Under the pieces are notes generated by a model. The model worked only from the letters and a program-made list of their open reading frames with translations. It made no database searches and had not been told where the DNA came from. A stretch of DNA of 6,868 nucleotides, from NCBI GenBank assembly GCA_029884035.1, contig JAOUIM010000200.1, positions 1 to 6,868 on the forward strand, written 5' to 3'. A program made the position numbers and the translations under genes. The stretch comes from Aquincola sp. (GTDB taxonomy: Bacteria; Pseudomonadota; Gammaproteobacteria; Burkholderiales; Burkholderiaceae_C). Positions 1-5,334 of the stretch are shown here, piece after piece (position 1 is the stretch's first letter; the number at the start of each line of letters is the position of its first letter).

Positions 1-36
1 GGCGGGACCACGCGCAGCGCGAGGGGGCGCCGGTGA
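1..36 (+). CDS. 3' end of an upstream gene, probably the LivG-type ABC ATPase
   Basis: Only the last 11 codons and a TGA stop (34-36) are visible, reading GGTTRSARGRR in frame 1. This stop overlaps the GTG start of livF in a GTGA arrangement, the same junction style used through the rest of the operon. In liv-type operons the gene directly before livF is usually livG, the partner ATPase, so that identity is inferred from position only. The tail itself carries no diagnostic motif. The alternative is that this frame is not coding: the livF frame is also open back to the window edge. Confidence 0.35.
   Translation, partial: GGTTRSARGRR
22..27 (+). promoter_or_regulatory. Ribosome binding site of livF
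   Basis: AGGGGG lies 5 bases before the GTG at 33 and 14 bases before the in-frame ATG at 42. The spacing favours the GTG as the livF start, which also gives the 4-base overlap with the upstream stop. Confidence 0.5.
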
Positions 37-743
37 GCGCCATGCTGCAGATCGAGGGCCTGGCCAGCGGCTACGGCCGCGTCGAGGTGCTGCGCGGGGT
101 CGATCTCGAGGTGCGCTCCGGCGAGACCGTGGCGCTGCTCGGCAGCAACGGGGCAGGCAAGTCGACGCTCAACAACACGGTCAGCGGCCTCGTGAGCGCG
201 TGGCGCGGCACGGTGCGTTTCGACGGCCGAGACATCACGCGTGCGCGCTCGCGCGAGGTCGTGCAGGCCGGCCTGATCCAGGTGCCCGAGGGACGCCGCG
301 TGTTCCCCAATCTCTCCGTGCTCGAGAACCTCGAGCTCGGTGCCTATGCTCGTGCGCGCGAACGCCGCGATGCGAACGTCGAGCGCGTCTACGCCACCTT
401 CCCGCGCCTGGCCGAACGCCGCGCGCAGGCCGCCGGCACGCTGTCGGGCGGAGAGCAGCAGATGCTGGCGATCGGGCGCGGCCTGATGGCCGAGCCGCGC
501 CTGCTGATCCTCGACGAGCCGTCGCTCGGCCTGTCGCCGCTGCTGGTCGAGGAGCTTTTTGCGCTGATCGCCCGCCTGCATGCGCAGGGGCTGGCGATCC
601 TGCTCGTCGAGCAGAACGTGGCTCAATCGCTCGCGATCGCCGGCCGCGCCTACGTGATGGAGAACGGCACGATTCGCTTCGCCGGCACGCCGGCCGAGCT
701 GCTGGCCACCGACGAACTGCGGCAGGCCTACCTGGGCATGTGA
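33..743 (+). CDS. livF: LivF-type ABC transporter ATP-binding protein
   Basis: This is the cytoplasmic ATPase of a branched-chain-amino-acid-type (HAAT family) ABC importer; such systems also carry amides, urea and other small polar compounds. The 236 residues match the usual LivF length. Visible motifs in order are Walker A GSNGAGKST (37-45), the Q-loop at Q83 followed by the LivF-typical PEGRRVFPNLSVLENL, the ABC signature LSGGE (137-141), Walker B LLILDE (157-162) and LVEQN (192-196), where LivF proteins carry Gln instead of the switch His. The GTG at 33 is preferred because of its Shine-Dalgarno sequence and its overlap with the upstream stop; ATG 42 is the alternative. The stop overlaps a GTG that could start the hydratase gene, so the transporter and the enzymes are probably cotranscribed and the importer likely feeds this pathway. 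The permeases and binding protein are outside the window. Confidence 0.93.
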   Translation: MSAMLQIEGLASGYGRVEVLRGVDLEVRSGETVALLGSNGAGKSTLNNTVSGLVSAWRGTVRFDGRDITRARSREVVQAGLIQVPEGRRVFPNLSVLENLELGAYARARERRDANVERVYATFPRLAERRAQAAGTLSGGEQQMLAIGRGLMAEPRLLILDEPSLGLSPLLVEELFALIARLHAQGLAILLVEQNVAQSLAIAGRAYVMENGTIRFAGTPAELLATDELRQAYLGM

Positions 744-748
744 CCGTC

Positions 749-2020
749 ATGACCGACGCCGCCACCCTCGCCCAGAAGCTCGTCGCCCGCGCCGCCGGCC
801 GCACCCACGTGCAGCCTGGCGAAATCGTCACCTGTGCGGTCGACTTCGCGATGTTCCACGACTCGTCGGGGCCGCGGCGCCTGGCGCCGATGCTGGCCGA
901 ACTCGGCGCCGAGATCTGGGACAAGCGCCGCGTCGCGCTCGTGATCGACCACTACGTGCCCGAGGCCGACGATGACGCCCGGCGCATCGTCAAGATCGCG
1001 CGCGACTGGGCGCGCGAGCAGGCGCTGCCGCATGTGTTCGATGGTCGCGGCATCTGCCACGTCGTGCTGCCGCAGGCCGGGCTGATCCGGCCCGGCATGT
1101 TCTGCGTCGGCGGCGATTCGCACTCGCCCACCGGCGGTGCGTTCGGCGCCTACATGTTCGGCGTCGGCGCCAGCGAAATGTTGGGCGTGCTCGTCAGCGG
1201 CCAGATCTGGCTGAAGGTGCCGCAAACGATCTTCATGCGCTGGAGCGGGCGCCTGGCGTGCGGCGTGAGCGCCAAGGACATGATGCTGTCGATGCTCGGC
1301 CGCTTCGGCATGGCCGGCGGCCAGTACCAGGCCATCGAGTACTGTGGCGAAGCGGTGGCTGCCCTCTCGATGAACGAGCGCATGACCCTGTGCAACATGA
1401 GCGCCGAACTCGGCGCGCAGATCGGGGTGGTGGCGCCGGATGCGGTCACGCGCGACTGGCTCGAGGTGCGCGGCGCGGACGTCGAGGAGCTCGGCCTGGC
1501 GCGCTGGCATTCCGATGAGGACGCCGCCGGGACGCGCCATCACTTCGACGCCTCCTCGCTCGCGCCGCAGGTCGCGGTGCCGCACAGCCCGGCATGCGTG
1601 CGGCCGGTCGACGACCTCGAGCCGACACCGATCGACGTGGCCTACATCGGCGCGTGCACCGGCGCCAAGCTCGACGACCTGCGCGCCGCCGCGCGCGTTC
1701 TCGCGGGCTACCGCATCGCCCCAGGCGTCAAGCTGCTCGTCGCACCGGCCAGCGTGGCCGACCGCGAGGCGGCCGAGCGCGAGGGCTGGTGGCGACACAT
1801 CGTCGACGCCGGTGCGACGGTGCTGGCCTCGTCGTGCGGCGCCTGCGCCGGCTACGGCGGCGCGATCGACGACGGCGCCACCGTGATCTCGTCGACCGCG
1901 CGCAACTTCCGAGGCCGCATGGGCGCGGCCACGGCTCAGGTCTACCTGGGCTCCCCGTTCACGGTCGCGGCATCCGCATTGAAGGGCCGCATCGCCGACG
2001 CACGGGAGATCCTGAGTTGA
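749..2020 (+). CDS. Aconitase/isopropylmalate-dehydratase-family hydratase, large subunit (LeuC/HacA/DmdA-like)
   Basis: Large [4Fe-4S] subunit of a two-subunit hydro-lyase that adds or removes water at a 2-alkylmalate/2-enoate. Its 423 residues match the short LeuC2/HacA/DmdA class rather than the roughly 470-residue biosynthetic LeuC of enteric bacteria. Visible residues include D67-H68, H104, the DSH motif at 123-125, E220 in CNMSAELGA, cluster cysteines C303, C363 and C366 (GACTG and CGACAG), and R385/R390 in ARNFRGRMG. Several usually invariant neighbours differ: HQ is HV, LPE is LPQ, CTN is CTG and NRNF is ARNF. These suggest a non-standard substrate. ATG 749 is chosen because it gives a family-like MTDAATLAQKL N-terminus. 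GTG 740, overlapping the livF stop as GTGA, is in frame and equally possible; neither has a clear Shine-Dalgarno sequence. The small subunit follows directly. Likely role: hydration of a substituted maleate or fumarate in a catabolic route. Leucine biosynthesis is less likely because no leuA or leuB is nearby. Confidence 0.9.
   Translation: MTDAATLAQKLVARAAGRTHVQPGEIVTCAVDFAMFHDSSGPRRLAPMLAELGAEIWDKRRVALVIDHYVPEADDDARRIVKIARDWAREQALPHVFDGRGICHVVLPQAGLIRPGMFCVGGDSHSPTGGAFGAYMFGVGASEMLGVLVSGQIWLKVPQTIFMRWSGRLACGVSAKDMMLSMLGRFGMAGGQYQAIEYCGEAVAALSMNERMTLCNMSAELGAQIGVVAPDAVTRDWLEVRGADVEELGLARWHSDEDAAGTRHHFDASSLAPQVAVPHSPACVRPVDDLEPTPIDVAYIGACTGAKLDDLRAAARVLAGYRIAPGVKLLVAPASVADREAAEREGWWRHIVDAGATVLASSCGACAGYGGAIDDGATVISSTARNFRGRMGAATAQVYLGSPFTVAASALKGRIADAREILS
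2004..2008 (+). promoter_or_regulatory. Ribosome binding site fixing a TTG start for the small subunit
   Basis: GGGAG sits 8 bases before TTG 2017, inside the 3' end of the large-subunit gene. It supports the rare TTG codon as the true start of the small subunit, where no suitable ATG or GTG exists before the conserved N-terminal DIDTDQ motif. Confidence 0.6.
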
Positions 2021-2499
2021 GCCGCCATCGCGTCTGGCGCCTGCCCCCCGATATCGACACCGATCAGCTGGCGCCCGGCCACGCGATGAAGTTCGGCCTG
2101 CCCGAGATCGCTGCGGCCTGCCTCGAGACGGTACGCCCCGAGTTCGCGCGCGAGGTGCGGCCGGGCCATGTGATCGTCGCGGGGCGCAACTTCGGCATCG
2201 GCTCGTCGCGCGAGCAGGCCGCCTCGGTGCTGGTGCACCTGGGCATTGCCGCGGTCATCGCCCCGTCGTTCGGCGGCCTGTACTTCCGCAATGGCTTCAA
2301 CGTCGGCCTGCTGCTGCTGACCTGCGCGCGCGCCGGCGAGATCGAAGACGGCGAGGCGATCGGGTTCGACGCGCGGCACGCTGTCGTGACACGCTTCGAC
2401 GGCCAGCCGCTGCCATGCGAGCCGATCCCCGATTTCCTTCTGGACATGGTCGAGGCCGGTGGCCTCGTACCCCAACTCAAGCAAAGGTTGGCGCGATGA
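2017..2499 (+). CDS. Aconitase/isopropylmalate-dehydratase-family hydratase, small subunit (LeuD/DmdB-like)
   Basis: Small (swivel-domain) partner of the preceding large subunit; together they form the hydratase active site. It is 160 residues, the usual LeuD/HacB size. Visible family motifs are DIDTDQLAPG (12-21), GRNFGIGSSREQA (56-68), with the substrate-binding Ser-Ser-Arg at 63-65, and APSFGGLYFRNGFNVGL (82-98). The reading frame stays open far upstream inside the large-subunit gene, but that part is unrelated sequence. The start is taken as TTG 2017, overlapping the large-subunit stop as TTGA and preceded by GGGAG at 8 bases. The next in-frame ATG (2086) would cut away the DIDTDQ motif. 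The substrate-recognition loop after DTDQLAPG reads HAMKF, where homoaconitase and isopropylmalate isomerase small subunits have YL-type residues. This again points to another substrate. A class such as dimethylmaleate hydratase is plausible but not proven. Confidence 0.9.
   Translation: MSRHRVWRLPPDIDTDQLAPGHAMKFGLPEIAAACLETVRPEFAREVRPGHVIVAGRNFGIGSSREQAASVLVHLGIAAVIAPSFGGLYFRNGFNVGLLLLTCARAGEIEDGEAIGFDARHAVVTRFDGQPLPCEPIPDFLLDMVEAGGLVPQLKQRLAR
2483..2487 (+). promoter_or_regulatory. Ribosome binding site of the amidohydrolase gene
   Basis: AAAGG lies 8 bases before ATG 2496. This ATG overlaps the small-subunit stop as ATGA and gives a family-like N-terminus (FDLLIKNVRVV), so it is the preferred start even though the frame is open further upstream to 2415. 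Confidence 0.55.
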
Positions 2500-3974
2500 G
2501 CAGCACCCCCGAGTTCGACCTCTTGATCAAGAACGTGCGCGTCGTGCGGCCACACGGCAGCGGCGCGGAGGCTGCGGATATCGCGGTCCGAGACGGCCGC
2601 ATCGCGCAGGTGGCCCCCGCCATCGACGCTGCGCGCGCGAAGACGGCGCACGACGGCGCCGGCCAGCTCGCCTTCCCGGGGGTGGTCGACGCCCACATGC
2701 ACAGCGGCATCTATTCGCCGCTGGAAGAAGACGCGGTCAGCGAGAGCAAGGCCGCCGCGATGGGCGGCGTCACGTCGAGCCTGAACTACTTTCGCACTGG
2801 TCAGTACTACCTCAACCGTGGCGGGCCCTATGCCGACTTCTATCCCGAGGTGCTGAAGATCGCCCAGGGGCGTTTCCACGTCGACTACGGCTTCCATCTC
2901 GCGCCGATGGACCGCACCCACATCGACGAGATGCCGATGCTGATCGAGCGCCACGGCGTCGCGAGCTTCAAGATCTTCATGTTCTACGGCAGCCACGGCC
3001 TGCACGGCGCGAGCAACTCGCAGCGCGATTTCCTGATGATCGGCGAGGACGAGCGTTACGACGTCGCCCACTTCGAGTTCGTGATGCGCGGCCTGCAGAA
3101 GGCGCGCGAGGCGATGAGCGCCGATCGGGCGCGCCAGGTCTCGCTCTCGCTGCACTGCGAGACGGCCGAGATCATGACCGCCTATACGCGGATCGTCGAG
3201 CGTGACGCCTCGATGAAGGGGCTCGCGGCCTATCACGCGAGCCGGCCGCCGCACAGCGAGGGGCTGGCGGTGTTCACCGCCGCCTATCTCGCGCACGAGA
3301 CCGCGCTGCCGAACATCAACCTGCTGCACCTGAGCTCGAAGAAGGCGTTGCAGGCCGCGCTGATGATGGCCGAGGTGTTCCCGCACATCGACTTCCGACG
3401 CGAGGTCACGATCGGCCACCTGATGCTCGACATCGCGAGCCCTGCGGCGGAGCTGGCCAAGGTCAACCCGCCGATCCGCCCGCGCGAGGATGTCGAGTAC
3501 CTGTGGGAGCAGCTGCTCGCCGGCAAGCTCGACTGGGTCGTCTCCGATCACGCGTGCTGCCGTCACGAGACCAAGATCCCGAAGCGCTACTTCGGAAACA
3601 TCTGGATGGCCAAGAGCGGCTTCGGCGGCACCGAGTACCTGCTGCCCGCACTGGTGAGCGAAGGCATGAAGCGCGGCATGGGCTTCAACCACATGGCCCG
3701 CGTGACGAGCTGGAACCCGGCACAGCGTTACGGCCTGAACCGCAAGGGCGACATCGCGCCGGGTTTCGACGCCGACATCGCGCTCGTCGACCCTGCGCGC
3801 ACCTGGACGGTCCGCGCCGCCGCCTCGCCGTCGACGCAGGGCTACACGCCGTTCGAGGGGCTCGAGCTGTCGGCGCGCGTGGCGACCACCTTCCTGCGCG
3901 GGCACAAGATCTTCGACAACGGTCAGCTGCTCGGCGCGCCGCTCGGGCAATACCTGCACCGACCCACCGCGTGA
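2496..3974 (+). CDS. Dihydropyrimidinase/hydantoinase-family metal-dependent amidohydrolase
   Basis: Predicted cytoplasmic binuclear-metal hydrolase that opens a cyclic amide, imide or ureide ring. It has 492 residues, within the normal range of dihydropyrimidinases and hydantoinases. The full metal set of the family is visible: H67 and H69 in VDAHMHSG, the lysine expected to be carboxylated at K159 in SFKIFMFYG, H220 in LSLHCET, H278 in NLLHLSS, and catalytic D351 in VVSDHA. The C-terminal GDIAPGFDADIALVDP (418-433) is the usual return to the small beta-sandwich domain formed with the N-terminus. The enzyme is therefore probably active. Unusual points are SDHACC where family members commonly have SDHAP, and MFYGSHG in place of the common MAYKG near the substrate pocket, so its substrate may not be a dihydropyrimidine or hydantoin. 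No carbamoylase or amidase is seen in the window to finish such a ring opening. Start ATG 2496 overlaps the preceding stop. Dihydroorotase or allantoinase activity is less likely but not excluded. Confidence 0.88.
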   Translation: MSSTPEFDLLIKNVRVVRPHGSGAEAADIAVRDGRIAQVAPAIDAARAKTAHDGAGQLAFPGVVDAHMHSGIYSPLEEDAVSESKAAAMGGVTSSLNYFRTGQYYLNRGGPYADFYPEVLKIAQGRFHVDYGFHLAPMDRTHIDEMPMLIERHGVASFKIFMFYGSHGLHGASNSQRDFLMIGEDERYDVAHFEFVMRGLQKAREAMSADRARQVSLSLHCETAEIMTAYTRIVERDASMKGLAAYHASRPPHSEGLAVFTAAYLAHETALPNINLLHLSSKKALQAALMMAEVFPHIDFRREVTIGHLMLDIASPAAELAKVNPPIRPREDVEYLWEQLLAGKLDWVVSDHACCRHETKIPKRYFGNIWMAKSGFGGTEYLLPALVSEGMKRGMGFNHMARVTSWNPAQRYGLNRKGDIAPGFDADIALVDPARTWTVRAAASPSTQGYTPFEGLELSARVATTFLRGHKIFDNGQLLGAPLGQYLHRPTA

Positions 3975-3981
3975 CCACGCC

Positions 3982-5334
3982 GTGAGCGAAGCCTCGGTGC
4001 ACCGCGCCAACGCGATGCCGGCAGGCGCGCCCGAGGTGCCGGTCGCGATCGTCGGTGCTGGCGCGTGCGGCCTCACGGCCGCGATCGTGTTGCGCGGCGC
4101 CGGCATCGACTGCCTGCTGCTCGAGCGCGATGCCTCGCCGAGCGGATCGACCGCACTGTCGTCGGGTTTCGTACCCGCACCTAGCACGCGTGTGCAGCGC
4201 GCGGCGGGTGTGCACGACGACACGGCCGAGCGCTTTGCCGCCGATATCCAGGCCAAGGCGCACGGCCAGGCCGCCGCGCCGCTGGTGCGTGCGTACACGG
4301 AGGCGATCGGCCCTGCGATCGACGCACTGCAGGCGCGCCATGGCATCGTCTTCGAACTGCTCGACGGCTTCCTCTACCCCGGCCACACGCGGCACCGCAT
4401 GCACACCCTGCGCGAACGCACCGGCGCCGCGCTGATGGCAGCACTGCTCGCAGCAGCCGAGCGGGCGGGCGCCACGCTGCTGGCGCACTCGCTGGTGCGA
4501 CAGCTCTGGGTCGACGGCGACGACCGCGTGCTCGGCGTCGGCATCGAGCGGCCCGACGGGGTGATCGAGCATGTGGCGTGCCGCACCTTGCTGCTGGCCT
4601 GCAACGGCTACGGCGGCAATGCGACGCTGGTGCGCGAGCACCTGCCCGCGTTTGCCGACGCGCCCTTCGCCGGCCACCGCGGCAACGACGGCAGCGCGCT
4701 CCTGTGGGGCCGCGCGCTCGGCGCACGGCTTGCCGACCTCGGCGCCGCCCAGGGCCATGGCTCGTGGGCGGTGCCGCAGGGCGTGCTCGTGACCTGGGCG
4801 CTGATAATGCAGGGTGCGATCCAGGTCAACCGCTCAGGCCGGCGCTTCCACGACGAAACCGGCGGGTACTCCGAGGCTGCGGCGGCCGTCCTCGCACAGC
4901 CGGGCGGCGTGGCATGGAACGTGTTCGACCAGCGCCTGCTCGCACTGGGGCGCGAGTTTCCGGACTTCCGCGATGCCGAGGCCACGGGCGCGCTGCGCAC
5001 CGCCGACGACGTGGCGGCGCTGGCCACCCTGATCGGCTGCGACGCCGCCGTGCTCGCCGCCACGCTGCGTGACACCTCGCTGCGCGCACCGTACGGCGCG
5101 ATCCAGGTCACCGGCGCGCTGTTCCACACGCAGGGCGGGCTGGACATCGACACCGACTGCCGCGTGCTGCGCGACGACGGTGTGCCGCTGCCCAACCTGT
5201 TCGCGGCCGGCGGCGCGGCACGCGGTGTCTCGGGGACGGGCATCGACGGCTACCTGTCGGGCAACGGCCTGCTGTCGGCGCTGGCTGGCGGCTGGATCGC
5301 CGCGCACTCGATTGCCAAGGAGTTCTCGGCATGA
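3982..5334 (+). CDS. FAD-dependent oxidoreductase, fumarate reductase / 3-ketosteroid dehydrogenase superfamily (FAD_binding_2)
   Basis: Flavoprotein expected to create or reduce a C=C bond next to a carboxylate or carbonyl. It has 450 residues and no signal peptide, so it is probably cytosolic. The N-terminal dinucleotide fold shows GAGACG (25-30), with E48 at the end of beta-2 as ribose ligand. The C-terminal FAD segment is NLFAAGGAARGVSGTG (405-420). Of the fumarate reductase catalytic set, both histidines appear kept (H259 in QGHG and H382 in FHTQGGLDID). The proton-donor arginine after RF..E appears to be Tyr (Y296 in GRRFHDETGGYSE), and the C-terminal RLGGN arginine is missing. Tyr at this site recalls ketosteroid dehydrogenases and suggests a dehydrogenase direction. 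Tricarballylate dehydrogenase (TcuA) is a useful functional analogue. The gene starts 7 bases after the amidohydrolase stop at GTG 3982 with no clear ribosome binding site; GTG 3997 and ATG 4015 are also possible. The electron acceptor is unknown. Confidence 0.85.
   Translation: MSEASVHRANAMPAGAPEVPVAIVGAGACGLTAAIVLRGAGIDCLLLERDASPSGSTALSSGFVPAPSTRVQRAAGVHDDTAERFAADIQAKAHGQAAAPLVRAYTEAIGPAIDALQARHGIVFELLDGFLYPGHTRHRMHTLRERTGAALMAALLAAAERAGATLLAHSLVRQLWVDGDDRVLGVGIERPDGVIEHVACRTLLLACNGYGGNATLVREHLPAFADAPFAGHRGNDGSALLWGRALGARLADLGAAQGHGSWAVPQGVLVTWALIMQGAIQVNRSGRRFHDETGGYSEAAAAVLAQPGGVAWNVFDQRLLALGREFPDFRDAEATGALRTADDVAALATLIGCDAAVLAATLRDTSLRAPYGAIQVTGALFHTQGGLDIDTDCRVLRDDGVPLPNLFAAGGAARGVSGTGIDGYLSGNGLLSALAGGWIAAHSIAKEFSA
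5317..5322 (+). promoter_or_regulatory. Ribosome binding site of the lyase gene
   Basis: AAGGAG, the strongest Shine-Dalgarno match in the window, lies 8 bases before ATG 5331 and inside the end of the flavoprotein gene. It fixes the lyase start at the ATGA overlap and suggests strong translation of the last gene. Confidence 0.7.

Noticed and set aside
200..748. Upstream extension of the hydratase large-subunit frame through livF
   Set aside because: The frame is open only because of base composition. Recognisable homology begins at about 749 and the region codes for LivF in another frame.
728..1798. Minus-strand open frame of 356 codons opposite the hydratase large subunit
   Set aside because: Antisense shadow with biased composition and no recognisable domain.
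749..2499. Annotation as leucine biosynthesis leuC/leuD
   Set aside because: The family is right, but active-site and recognition-loop changes and catabolic neighbours without leuA or leuB make that specific role unlikely, so no gene symbol is given.
2064..4346. Very long minus-strand open frame (760 codons) opposite the small subunit, amidohydrolase and flavoprotein genes
   Set aside because: High GC at third positions removes stops from antisense frames. The translation is rich in Arg, Ala and His, shows no family motif, and lies opposite three clearly recognisable genes.
3685..4758. Minus-strand open frame of 357 codons opposite the amidohydrolase end and flavoprotein start
   Set aside because: Antisense shadow; no motif and no plausible start context.
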